A stretch of 64,000 nt of DNA, taken from Gracilibacillus salinarum (lineage in GTDB: Bacteria; Bacillota; Bacilli; Bacillales; Amphibacillaceae). Under the pieces are notes generated by a model, which made no database searches, was not told the DNA's origin, and worked only from the letters and a program-made list of their open reading frames with translations. The stretch covers positions 3,606,001 through 3,670,000 of the forward strand of contig NZ_CP095071.1 in NCBI RefSeq assembly GCF_022919575.1, given 5' to 3'. Position 1 is the first letter of the stretch; every line of letters begins with the position of its first letter. The position numbers were made by a program, and so were the translations under genes. Shown piece by piece: positions 1 through 8,285 of the stretch.

Positions 1-2048
1 TTGCATTCAGTGATCAGACTGCATCTGTGGATGATGAGAATAGCGGTGTTGTGGTGAATGACAACACCGTAACCATCCATACTAGCGGAACCTATGTATT
101 AGAAGGAGATGCTAGTGACAGTCAGGTAATCGTGGATGCAGAGGATCAAGGGACTGTAAGAATTATTTTAAACGGTGTTTCCTTAACATCGACAACATCG
201 GCACCTATTTTTGTAAAACAAGCAGATAAGACAGTGGTTTCTGTTGAGAAAGGGACAGAGAACACACTGACAGATGCCTCTGAATATGTGTATGAGGATG
301 AAGATTCAGATGAGCCGAAAGCAGCGATTTACAGTAAGGATGATCTAACAATTAATGGTTCAGGTCAGCTAACGGTAAAGGCTAACTTTAATGATGGTAT
401 CACTGGAAATGATGATTTGAAAATAATTGGAGCAACGATCGCCATTACAGCTACAGATGACGGTATTGTCGGCCGGGATCTCTTCGCTATGAAGGATGCA
501 TCGATTACAGTGGATGCCGGCGGTGATGGTGTGAAGTCATCGAATGATGAAGATGCAGATAAAGCAAACATCGTATTAGAAAGTGGCACATTAACGGTTG
601 ATGCAGAAGGAGATGGTATTGCTTCTGAGAATACTGTCACTGTATTAGATGGTGAGTACAACATCGTCGCAGGTGGAGGAAGTCCAGAAACGATTGAAGC
701 AACACAAGAATTCGGCGGTGGAATGGGCGGCCAAGGCGGCATGCAAGGTCAAATGCCTAATGGTGAAGACTCTTCAGGAGAAAGACCAGCACCTCCGGAA
801 GGTTTCGAGGAAGGTGAAATGCCACAGTTTGAAGAAGGACAAGCACCATCTGATGGCGGACAAATGACACCACCTGATCAAGGAACGACTACAGAAACTC
901 AACAAAGTGGAGACACACAGCAATCATCGCAGGAACAAGCTCAGACGAACGAGCAACAGCAGGGAACCAATGCGGAAAGCACAGAAAGCGCAGAAACAGA
1001 AGAAGATACACCAAGTACAAAAGGGATTAAAGCCGTTAATAGCGTAACGATTGCTGGTGGTACGATTTCGATTGATTCGAATGATGATGCTCTTCACAGT
1101 GATAAAGAGTTAACCATTACAAATGGAGATATCACCATCAATACAGGTGATGATGCAGTGCATGCTGATGAATCGTTAGCTATTAATGGTGGGAATGTCC
1201 AAGTTGACAAGAGTTATGAAGGTATTGAATCACAGGACATTACCATAACAGATGGTACCATTCGTCTGACGACAGCAGATGATGGCTTTAATGTAAATGG
1301 TGGAACAGATGAAATGGGTATGTTTGGTGCAAATCAAGGTCAAACTACAGAGCAGACTACAGATTCCGAGCAAACAGATGAGACGACAACAGAAACAGAA
1401 GAGGAAGGACAGTTACTGATTGAAGGTGGCTACATTTACGTCAATGCAGATGGAGATGGTCTTGATTCCAATACCTCTGCAAAAATGACAGGTGGTACTG
1501 TACTTGTATACGGTCCAACGAATTCTGGTAATGGTGCATTAGATTATAACTCTGCCTTTACAGTAGAAGGCGGAACACTTATTGCAGCAGGAAGCAGTGG
1601 TATGGCTCAAGGCGTGTCAGAAGATTCGGCACAGAACAGCATCTTGATGACATTCCCAGAAATGCTGGAGGCAAATACAACCGTATATGTAACAGACAGT
1701 AACGGAGATGTTGTCACAGCGGTTACTCCTGAAAAACAATTCCAAACCGTAGTGATCAGCTCACCAGACCTCAAGCAGGATGAAACGTATACCATTAATA
1801 CCGGTGGGGAGATAACAGGTGACGCAACAGATGGATATGTGGATGATGCAACTGCAGAAGGTGGAACCAAAATCGTTGAATTCACCTTAAACAGTGCGAT
1901 GATGTATTTAAATGAATCTGGTGAAACAGAACAGACTGGTGAAATGTTTGGTCCTGGTGGCGGTGGCGGCCAGGGACAAGGTCAAGGATGGGGACAAAAT
2001 CAGAACGGAACACAACAGCAGCAGGAACAGAGTGAAGCAACGCAATAA
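1..2048 (+). CDS. Carbohydrate-binding beta-helix protein (Cthe_2159/DUF4353-like), 5' end outside window
   Basis: The frame is open to the left edge (the first complete codon begins at base 3), so the true start and any signal peptide lie outside the window; a GTG at 27 is only an internal codon. About 680 residues are visible. They form repeated short beta-strand units with recurring DDG/GDG and GG-turn patterns, typical of the right-handed beta-helix Cthe_2159 family, which binds cellulose or pectin-like polysaccharides. Two Glu/Gln/Thr-rich low-complexity inserts (about residues 230-340 and 430-465) interrupt the helix, and the C-terminus is a Gly/Gln tail. The acidic composition fits a secreted protein of a salt-tolerant bacterium. 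A two-component system follows directly. Family assignment is from pattern recognition; the ligand is unknown. Confidence 0.75.
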   Translation, partial: AFSDQTASVDDENSGVVVNDNTVTIHTSGTYVLEGDASDSQVIVDAEDQGTVRIILNGVSLTSTTSAPIFVKQADKTVVSVEKGTENTLTDASEYVYEDEDSDEPKAAIYSKDDLTINGSGQLTVKANFNDGITGNDDLKIIGATIAITATDDGIVGRDLFAMKDASITVDAGGDGVKSSNDEDADKANIVLESGTLTVDAEGDGIASENTVTVLDGEYNIVAGGGSPETIEATQEFGGGMGGQGGMQGQMPNGEDSSGERPAPPEGFEEGEMPQFEEGQAPSDGGQMTPPDQGTTTETQQSGDTQQSSQEQAQTNEQQQGTNAESTESAETEEDTPSTKGIKAVNSVTIAGGTISIDSNDDALHSDKELTITNGDITINTGDDAVHADESLAINGGNVQVDKSYEGIESQDITITDGTIRLTTADDGFNVNGGTDEMGMFGANQGQTTEQTTDSEQTDETTTETEEEGQLLIEGGYIYVNADGDGLDSNTSAKMTGGTVLVYGPTNSGNGALDYNSAFTVEGGTLIAAGSSGMAQGVSEDSAQNSILMTFPEMLEANTTVYVTDSNGDVVTAVTPEKQFQTVVISSPDLKQDETYTINTGGEITGDATDGYVDDATAEGGTKIVEFTLNSAMMYLNESGETEQTGEMFGPGGGGGQGQGQGWGQNQNGTQQQQEQSEATQ

Positions 2049-2073
2049 CATGCTAAGAGAGTTCCCATCTGTC

Positions 2074-2116
2074 AGAGCTATCTCACTACGGGTGGGGTAG
2101 CTCTCCTTTCTTTTTA
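2074..2116 (+). terminator. Rho-independent terminator after the carbohydrate-binding protein gene
   Basis: AGAGCTA (2074-2080) pairs with TAGCTCT (2098-2104), and the stem is extended inward by TCTCAC/GTGGGG pairing. A T-rich tract follows at 2107-2116. It separates this gene from the two-component operon. Confidence 0.8.
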
Positions 2117-2182
2117 CAAACAGATAGATGGAATGTGATATGATAAAGGAAAGATCTAGAAAAAAAGCGGAGTTGAGTACGC

Positions 2183-2863
2183 ATGAGTAAAATTCTAATT
2201 GTCGAAGACGAACTAGCGATAAGCAAAGTGCTCAATGCTTATTTGCAGAAGGTCGATTTTCAAACAAAAATAGTAATGGATGGCTCAGAGGCGATGGATG
2301 CATTTAATAGCTGGAGTCCTGATTTAGTCCTTCTCGATGTGATGCTTCCTGGTAAGGATGGCTGGCAACTACTAAATGAAATCAGGGAAGATAGCAAATG
2401 CCCAGTGATCATGCTAACAGCACTTGGTGATGTCAATTACCGGTTAGATGGTCTGAATGGAGGGGCTGATGATTATATAGCCAAACCATTTATCGGCGAT
2501 GAAGTCATTGCCAGAGTGAGAGCTGTATTACGACGGACAGACAGCGAGGAATCTTCAATTAGAAAATTCGGCCATTTGCATATTGATCATGAAGCACACC
2601 GAATTTTACTTCATGACAAAGAAGTAGAGTTGACACCACGTGATCTTGCCCTACTTCTGTTTTTATCTGAAAATCCGAACAAAACCTTTACGCGAGACCA
2701 ATTGATTGAACGAGTGTGGGGATGGGATTATGAAGGCAGCGATCGGGCTGTTGATTTGTCGATCAAACGAATTCGGAAATTGTTACAGGATTGGTCAACA
2801 GCAGAAGGCGAAATCAAAACATTAAGAGGGGTAGGTTATCAATTCAGTGTTTACCAAACATAA
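2183..2863 (+). CDS. OmpR/PhoB-family response regulator
   Basis: A 226-residue DNA-binding response regulator. The receiver domain (about 1-115) has the acidic pocket E8/D9, phospho-acceptor D52 in LLDVMLPG, T79 and K101 in the AKPF motif. A winged-helix output domain (about 128-224) ends in the typical RGVGYQF. It overlaps the downstream histidine kinase gene by 17 bases, so the two are co-translated partners. The upstream secreted beta-helix protein has its own terminator; it could be a target, but nothing in the sequence proves that. Family certain, stimulus unknown. Confidence 0.93.
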   Translation: MSKILIVEDELAISKVLNAYLQKVDFQTKIVMDGSEAMDAFNSWSPDLVLLDVMLPGKDGWQLLNEIREDSKCPVIMLTALGDVNYRLDGLNGGADDYIAKPFIGDEVIARVRAVLRRTDSEESSIRKFGHLHIDHEAHRILLHDKEVELTPRDLALLLFLSENPNKTFTRDQLIERVWGWDYEGSDRAVDLSIKRIRKLLQDWSTAEGEIKTLRGVGYQFSVYQT

Positions 2864-4283
2864 GAAAGTATCACTTCAACGTTACTGGACAACAAGATAT
2901 CTGTTCACACTTGTGATTGGTCTCGCTGTGATTGCCATTATTTCAGCGATGTGGATTCGTCATACGACATTAGATAACCGGCTAAATATTATGGAATTCA
3001 TGGCTGAAGAAACAGCTAGCCGAATTGCAAATATGAGCGATAATGGCACATTGCCTCCGGAATTTGAAATGCACCGCCTGCTTGATGATCCTGGTCGGTT
3101 TATGAACATGGAGAGTAATCCGACTATATATGTAACAGATAATGATGGTGTGATCGAAAACAGCAATTTACCACCAAGCTCCAACGGTCAGACGATTAGT
3201 CAGTCTATTATTGAGGATGAAGAAACGATTCAACTGATATCTCCAGATAGTGAAGATCTAGGCGATGTGTATATTGTGAAGAAACCAATTGAGACAGATG
3301 AATCACAGATTGGCTGGGTTATCTATGTGGAGACTAAAGCAAACCTGTCACAAGTAAATCAGGAGTACGGTCAATTATCGATTATGATTATCAGCTTATT
3401 ATTGTTAGGCTGGGGGGCTATCTACTTCTTGTCAGGCAGATTATCTAAACCAATCAAGGAAGTAGCAAAAGCTGCCAAACAGGTTGAAAAAGGCAATTAT
3501 CAAGTCCATTTTTCTAATCAGGCGAAAGAGGAAGAAATTGCTGACCTGATTCAATCATTCCAGGAAATGACCCAGAAGCTGGAGCATTTAGAAGCACTGC
3601 GTACAGAATTATTAGCCGGCGTTTCGCATGAATTAAAAACACCGGTTACTTCCATAAGTGGTTTACTGCGGGCAATTGATGATGGTGTAGTAGATGAGCA
3701 GGAATCCAAAGAATTTTTGAGAATGTCGATAAAAGAAACAGAAAAAATGAAAACAATGGTGGAAGATTTGCTGGCATTTAATAAATTTGCTGCCAATGCA
3801 GTACCGGTAACATTGGATACGTATTTAATTAATGATTTAGTGCAGGAATCGATCAATCTTTGGGCCAAAACACAACCAATAGAATTGTCTGTTGAAACGG
3901 TGCTGTTGGAGGAAGATTGTACAGTGGAAGTGGATCCTGTTAGAATTCAGCAAATTCTGACCAATCTATTAAATAACGCCGCACAGGCAATGAATGAAAA
4001 GGGTACTATTCTCATTAAGCTCCATCAACAAAACGATCAAGTTGCCATTAATGTAGTGGATAGTGGAGAGGGAATTCCACCTGAAGAGCAGCCTTATATT
4101 TTCGAACGTTTCTATCGTGGCACCAACAAAAAATATAAAGTCGGTGGACTGGGATTAGGCTTACCTTTCAGCAAAATGATTGCCAACGTATTAAATGGAG
4201 ATTTGCTTTTAGTTAAAAGCTCTGAAACAGGAACAGCATTCCGTATTGTACTACCTATATCAGACCAGACCGCTAGTAACTAA
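2847..4283 (+). CDS. Membrane sensor histidine kinase
   Basis: A 478-residue kinase, GTG start, overlapping the response regulator gene. Order: TM1 (about 17-37), an extracytoplasmic sensor region of about 130 residues, TM2 (about 176-196), HAMP linker (about 197-250), HisKA with H261 in GVSHELKTPV, and HATPase_c with the N box (NLLNNAAQAM), G1 (DSGEGIPPE) and G2 (GLGLGLPFSK). All motifs needed for autophosphorylation are present. It should phosphorylate D52 of its neighbour. The extracellular loop has no recognisable named domain, so the signal cannot be predicted. Confidence 0.93.
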   Translation: MFTKHKKVSLQRYWTTRYLFTLVIGLAVIAIISAMWIRHTTLDNRLNIMEFMAEETASRIANMSDNGTLPPEFEMHRLLDDPGRFMNMESNPTIYVTDNDGVIENSNLPPSSNGQTISQSIIEDEETIQLISPDSEDLGDVYIVKKPIETDESQIGWVIYVETKANLSQVNQEYGQLSIMIISLLLLGWGAIYFLSGRLSKPIKEVAKAAKQVEKGNYQVHFSNQAKEEEIADLIQSFQEMTQKLEHLEALRTELLAGVSHELKTPVTSISGLLRAIDDGVVDEQESKEFLRMSIKETEKMKTMVEDLLAFNKFAANAVPVTLDTYLINDLVQESINLWAKTQPIELSVETVLLEEDCTVEVDPVRIQQILTNLLNNAAQAMNEKGTILIKLHQQNDQVAINVVDSGEGIPPEEQPYIFERFYRGTNKKYKVGGLGLGLPFSKMIANVLNGDLLLVKSSETGTAFRIVLPISDQTASN

Positions 4284-4303
4284 ACAGCTGCTAGCGGTTT
4301 TAA
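4269..4303 (+). terminator. Terminator overlapping the histidine kinase stop codon
   Basis: ACCGCTAG (4269-4276) and CTAGCGGT (4291-4298) are perfect inverted repeats followed by TTT. The stop codon (4281-4283) lies in the loop. The T tract is short, so strength is uncertain. Confidence 0.6.
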
Positions 4304-4366
4304 GTTTGATACAGCGGATTGCAATGCTTATGAACGAGGAAAAATGGAAACGTCATATAAAAGAAA

Positions 4367-4404
4367 TAACGAGCTAGGCTGCTTCAAAGCCCCGCTCGTT
4401 ATTT
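4367..4404 (-). terminator. Terminator at the 3' end of the BCCT transporter gene
   Basis: AATAACGAGC and GCTCGTTATT form a 10-bp stem with an inner GGCT/AGCC pairing. The stem includes the stop codon of the minus-strand transporter gene. T-rich sequence on both sides suggests it also works for plus-strand transcripts. Confidence 0.8.
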
Positions 4405-5952
4405 TTCTCTAACATTATGAATCCAAGCTTTATCTTGATCCATCATTTTCTTCGCTGCATAAATCGTTAAAAATTGAATGATGATGATGGGTAATCCCAT
4501 TAAATCGGATACTACTTCAAGAGGAGCAAGTCCGCCGATTTGCATTAAAATCAAGGCAACGGTGGTAATAATGGCAGCTACGATAATGCGTAAGTTTCGC
4601 GATGGCTCCATTTTACTCATATCTCGTTTACTTGTGTATGCTGCGATCGTATAAGTAGTAGAATCTAATGTCGTTGTTAAGAAAATCATCGATACGATCA
4701 CGAATGCAATAATCGCAATGCTTCCCCAAGGTAAGGTCATCAGAATTTCCGGGATAACAGTCATCGATTCTTGATTTTGCACCATATCAAGCACTTTTAC
4801 GTCGCCACTTAGATAACGGTCGACGCCAAGTCCGCCAAGAATGCCAGTCGCTATCCATGATAGCATCGTTGGTGCCAATAGATAGGTAAGAATCATTTCT
4901 TTCACGGTACGTCCTTTAGATATTTTGGCGGCAAATATACTGTGAAGCATCGCCCATGTCGCACTGTAGGCAAACCAGAATACCATATGACTCTGCACAT
5001 GTGTAGTGGATCCGGTGTTCAACGAATCTGTATAAAATGATAATTGTAAATAATTCTGCATTAAATGACCAACTGAATCTGTGAAATAGTCTAAAATAAA
5101 AATACCTGGTCCTGCGATCAATATAAATACGCCCAGACCTGCTGCTAAATACATATTAAACGTACTGAGTCGCTTAATCCCTTTTTCAATTCCTAAGTAG
5201 GCACTGACAGAGAAAAGTAACACCCAGATGATCGTCACAATCATCGTCAGACCGAACGTAACTTCCATATCCAGTAATGCTGATACATTGTACGTAATAA
5301 TGGGGGTACCGAGACCAAGCGTTACAGCTGCACCGGATAATATACTAACTAAAAATAAAATGTCTAAGACTTTTCCACCAATACCATCCGTGAATTTGTC
5401 CCCAAAAATGCACCGGCAAGCTTCTGATATACGCATTAATGGTCTTTTTTTAACATGAATGATATAGGCCATTGCAGGTGCGGCCATAACGAAAATAGCG
5501 AAAACCTGAAAGCCCCATAAGAACATACTGTAGGCATTTCCCCACAATAATGCATCCTGTGACTCAGGTGAAACGCCGAATGGTGGATCCAAAGCGACCT
5601 GCGTCCACTGAATCATACCGGTCCGCATAATCGTAGAGCCAACGCCCATTGCAATCAATATTGACGCATACTCAAACATATTGAATTTTGGTTTTTCAGC
5701 CGGATTGCCGAGCACCACTTTTCCGTATTTAGAAAAGGATAAATATAATCCGGCTATTGTAAGAAACAAGGCGTACCAAATGTAGCCCCAGCTGAATACG
5801 TCTACAATTTTATCAAATATACTATTTAATAGTTCGAGAGATTTGGCTTCGTACAATGAGAAAGGAATGCAAATTCCAATAATAATAAGTAAGGAGGGAA
5901 GAAAAATCTTGTAATCAATTAAGCGTCCGCTCCAACTCGAAGGTTGTTTCAT
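4399..5952 (-). CDS. BCCT-family transporter (betaine/choline/carnitine type)
   Basis: A 517-residue, about 12-TM secondary transporter. The start is placed at the ATG at 5952: an AGGAGA sits 9 bases before it, whereas it directly abuts the GTG at 5961. The core (DPPFGVSPES..., TLGLGTP, KISKGRT) places it in the BCCT family and looks closer to CaiT/OpuD-type members than to BetP. The usual tryptophan box (W-x-W-W-x-x-W) before the SRGRT-like loop reads WFAYSATW here, so only one or two of the four Trp are kept by my alignment. Betaine or carnitine uptake is the default guess, but the substrate may differ. It stands alone with its own terminator; the next gene is divergent. Confidence 0.85.
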   Translation of the reverse strand: MKQPSSWSGRLIDYKIFLPSLLIIIGICIPFSLYEAKSLELLNSIFDKIVDVFSWGYIWYALFLTIAGLYLSFSKYGKVVLGNPAEKPKFNMFEYASILIAMGVGSTIMRTGMIQWTQVALDPPFGVSPESQDALLWGNAYSMFLWGFQVFAIFVMAAPAMAYIIHVKKRPLMRISEACRCIFGDKFTDGIGGKVLDILFLVSILSGAAVTLGLGTPIITYNVSALLDMEVTFGLTMIVTIIWVLLFSVSAYLGIEKGIKRLSTFNMYLAAGLGVFILIAGPGIFILDYFTDSVGHLMQNYLQLSFYTDSLNTGSTTHVQSHMVFWFAYSATWAMLHSIFAAKISKGRTVKEMILTYLLAPTMLSWIATGILGGLGVDRYLSGDVKVLDMVQNQESMTVIPEILMTLPWGSIAIIAFVIVSMIFLTTTLDSTTYTIAAYTSKRDMSKMEPSRNLRIIVAAIITTVALILMQIGGLAPLEVVSDLMGLPIIIIQFLTIYAAKKMMDQDKAWIHNVREK

Positions 5953-6086
5953 GACATCCACTCTCCTGTTTCTGTTTTTTCAGTATACAATTGTGGGATA
6001 CCACGTATGTTAATTATTAAACAAAGAGTTTTCTTTCTTTTACAAAAGGGAAAAGGAGATAAATAACGAATAGAGAGGAACTAACT

Positions 6087-6761
6087 ATGGCTACAACAAT
6101 CACAGCAAAAATAATAATTGGATTCATTGCATTGATCATTGTCATGAGAGTGATGGGAAAGAAGGAGTTAACACAGATTACCCCGGTTGATTTCGTCTAT
6201 CTCCTCGTACTTGGGGGACTGTTAGAGAATGCTGTTTACAATAGCACCGTCACATTCTGGGAAGTGTTATATTCTCTAGCTCTCTGGTCTGTTCTTATTT
6301 ATGTCCTGGAACTACTTGTACGCCACTTTGAATGGCTTCGTCCTGTCTTGAAAGGCGAACCAAACATTATCATCAAAGATGGCATTTTAAATATAAAAAA
6401 TTTAAAGAAAAACAAACTTGAATCAGAACAGCTTCGTTCCATGCTTCGATTGCAAGGTATTTTTTCTATTACAGAAGTGAAATATGCCATTCTCGAACCA
6501 AGTGGAGATCTTAGCGTCATGAGAAAGGAATCTGATGAGGCGGTGACTGCTGAGATGATGAACATTCAGCCAAGAGAAACATCGCTTACCCATTTAGTGA
6601 TCGACGAAGGAGCAATCCAGAAGCGAACGCTGGACATGATTGACAAAGATGAAGAATGGCTCAGAAGTTTATTGAAAGAAAACGGGTATGACGATATTTC
6701 TAATATTTACTATGCAGAATGGTCGGAGACAGACGGGTTAATGGTCGATAATTGTGACTAA
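6087..6761 (+). CDS. DUF421 (YetF/YrbG-type) membrane protein
   Basis: A 224-residue protein with about three N-terminal TM helices (residues 5-80), then a cytosolic DUF421 domain with the family signatures MGKKEL, TPVDFVYLLVLG and KGEPNIIIKDG. GAGGA precedes the ATG at good spacing. Members occur widely in Bacillaceae, some in spores; no biochemical role can be read from the sequence. Single-gene unit with its own terminator. Confidence 0.85.
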   Translation: MATTITAKIIIGFIALIIVMRVMGKKELTQITPVDFVYLLVLGGLLENAVYNSTVTFWEVLYSLALWSVLIYVLELLVRHFEWLRPVLKGEPNIIIKDGILNIKNLKKNKLESEQLRSMLRLQGIFSITEVKYAILEPSGDLSVMRKESDEAVTAEMMNIQPRETSLTHLVIDEGAIQKRTLDMIDKDEEWLRSLLKENGYDDISNIYYAEWSETDGLMVDNCD

Positions 6762-6791
6762 CAGTATCATCACACGGTGATGCTGTTTTTT
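6761..6791 (+). terminator. Terminator after the DUF421 gene
   Basis: The stem ACAGTATCATCAC/GTGATGCTGT with a short ACG loop begins at the stop codon and is followed by a run of T at 6785-6791. Confidence 0.85.
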
Positions 6792-6852
6792 CATCTTCTG
6801 CAAAATCCGCATGATATGGTATACTAATACCAAAAAAGGTGTGTGCACGGAA

Positions 6853-7212
6853 ATGGAAACAAAAAATCAGCAATTTTTTCACGAATTTAATGAGGCATTA
6901 GTAAGAGGGGAATCGGAAAAAATTCTTGCCAGTGTAACGGACGATATTGTCTGGCGAATGGTTGGCAATGAGACGATTAAAGGTATCGACATGCTCGCTC
7001 AGGCACTGGAAGGAATGAATAATGGCAATGACTTTGAACAGGAAACAGAGCATATGATTACACATGGCAAAGAAGCCGCAGTAAATGGTCTGATTCATTC
7101 TACTGACAAAAATGGTGACCAGCGTCATTACAGCTTCTGTGATATTTACAAATTAAACAAGCATAAGGATGGCAAAATAAAAGAAATTATCAGCTACGTA
7201 TTGGAGATTTAG
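6853..7212 (+). CDS. NTF2-like / SnoaL-type small protein
   Basis: 119 residues from the ATG at 6853, preceded by AAAGGTG; an in-frame ATG 42 bases earlier lacks a ribosome site and overlaps the likely -10 (TATACT at about 6818). The FHEFNEALVRG start, W...VGNETIKG and the final beta strands fit the alpha+beta-barrel SnoaL-like fold, used by isomerases, cyclases and ligand-binding proteins. No catalytic residue set is evident. It lies two bases before the DUF817 gene and is surely co-transcribed with it. Confidence 0.75.
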   Translation: METKNQQFFHEFNEALVRGESEKILASVTDDIVWRMVGNETIKGIDMLAQALEGMNNGNDFEQETEHMITHGKEAAVNGLIHSTDKNGDQRHYSFCDIYKLNKHKDGKIKEIISYVLEI

Positions 7213-7214
7213 TC

Positions 7215-7970
7215 ATGCGCCAATTATGGACATTCGGTATCGAGCAGGCGAAATCATGCGTATTTGCTGTGGTGATTTTTTCTGCGCTTGCGATTACGCA
7301 GGTCATGGATGTCTCCTTTATGTCGAGATATGATCTTATTCTGCTTATTTGTCTTGTCACACAGGTGCTGATGCTTGTGACGAAATTAGAAACATGGGAT
7401 GAACTGAAAGTTATCTGTGTCTTTCACTTAATTGGCTTAGCATTAGAGATCTACAAAGTACATATGGGCTCGTGGAGTTATCCGGAACAAGCTTGGTCTA
7501 AGGTGTTTGGCGTACCATTGTATAGTGGTTTTATGTATGCCAGTGTGGCAAGTTACTTGTGTCAGGCGTGGCGACGGCTCGATGTGAATCTGGTGAAATG
7601 GCCGCCGACATGGGCAGTAGCTGCCTTGAGTGCTGCGATCTATTTCAATTTTTTTACACATCATTACATCTATGATTTTCGCTGGTTACTGAAAGCAGCA
7701 ACCATTCTCCTATTTTTTAAAACGATCGTATATTTTCGGGTTAATTATAAGCAATATCGCATGCCAATGGTGATTGCATTTGTATTAATCAGTTTCTTTA
7801 TTTGGATTGCAGAAAATATTGCGACCTTCTTCGGGGCTTGGCAGTATCCGGGTCAGGAAGTGGAATGGCAGCTTGTCCACTTCGGAAAAATCAGCTCCTG
7901 GCTGCTTTTAGTCATTGTCAGCTTTTTAATTGTAGCGATGTTGAAGCATTTAAAGGAGAAGAGAGAATAA
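7215..7970 (+). CDS. DUF817 integral membrane protein
   Basis: A 251-residue protein with about eight hydrophobic helices. The motifs KVHMGSWSYPE, LYSGFMYASV, FNFFTHHYIYDFRW and ENIATFFGAWQYP match the DUF817 family. It forms a two-gene unit with the NTF2-like gene. Function unknown; the conserved Trp/His/Asp residues near membrane faces could suggest an enzyme or transporter, but this is speculation. Confidence 0.85.
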   Translation: MRQLWTFGIEQAKSCVFAVVIFSALAITQVMDVSFMSRYDLILLICLVTQVLMLVTKLETWDELKVICVFHLIGLALEIYKVHMGSWSYPEQAWSKVFGVPLYSGFMYASVASYLCQAWRRLDVNLVKWPPTWAVAALSAAIYFNFFTHHYIYDFRWLLKAATILLFFKTIVYFRVNYKQYRMPMVIAFVLISFFIWIAENIATFFGAWQYPGQEVEWQLVHFGKISSWLLLVIVSFLIVAMLKHLKEKRE

Positions 7971-7988
7971 CCACATCATTTTTCAGAA

Positions 7989-8019
7989 AAGCACAAATAG
8001 AAAAAATCTATTTGTGCTT
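7989..8019. terminator. Bidirectional hairpin between convergent genes
   Basis: AAGCACAAATAG (7989-8000) and CTATTTGTGCTT (8008-8019) are perfect 12-bp arms with a 7-base loop. It lies between the DUF817 gene and a small minus-strand ORF. T tracts are weak on both sides, the better one (TTTTCT) being on the minus strand. Confidence 0.6.
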
Positions 8020-8192
8020 CACTCGCTTACGTTGATCAGAGATGTTGCGGGTATATATTTGCTCAATATATGCAACATATCCACGGGCTCCTGATCCATG
8101 TAATCGTCCTCAAAGCGTGCCGCATAAGAAGAACCAATAAGAATTAGGCTACACATTGTTATCCAGACTACGATGCCTAATGCAATATACAA
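8019..8192 (-). CDS. Probable small single-pass membrane protein (57 aa)
   Basis: A short ORF running towards the hairpin at 7989-8019. A perfect AAGGAGG lies 9 bases before a TTG (8192); an in-frame GTG (8201) abuts that site and is too close. The product has one N-terminal hydrophobic helix (about residues 2-22) and then an acidic tail with FEDDYMDQEP. No family is recognised. Support comes from the strong ribosome site, the membrane-helix composition and the hairpin overlapping the stop. It is divergent from the LacI gene with a palindromic operator between them, so it may be that repressor's target. Confidence 0.45.
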   Translation of the reverse strand: MYIALGIVVWITMCSLILIGSSYAARFEDDYMDQEPVDMLHILSKYIPATSLINVSE

Positions 8193-8225
8193 TGGTATCA
8201 CCCTCCTTAACTATAAGGTAGGGGA

Positions 8226-8239
8226 TGAAACGCGTTTCA
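8226..8239. promoter_or_regulatory. Palindromic operator candidate for the LacI-family regulator
   Basis: TGAAACGCGTTTCA is a perfect 14-bp palindrome, 46 bases before the LacI-family start codon and upstream of the divergent small ORF. Half-sites resemble LacI/CcpA operators, but the centre is GC rather than the usual CG. Autoregulation is inferred. Confidence 0.6.
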
Positions 8240-8285
8240 GAGCAAGAACTTTTTTGAAAATCTTAAAAAAAGGTGAGAGTAAGCA

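Noticed and set aside
8226-8239. CcpA cre site at the LacI palindrome
   Set aside because: Cre sites have a CG centre (TGWAANCGNTNWCA); this palindrome has GC at the centre and lies beside its own LacI-type gene.
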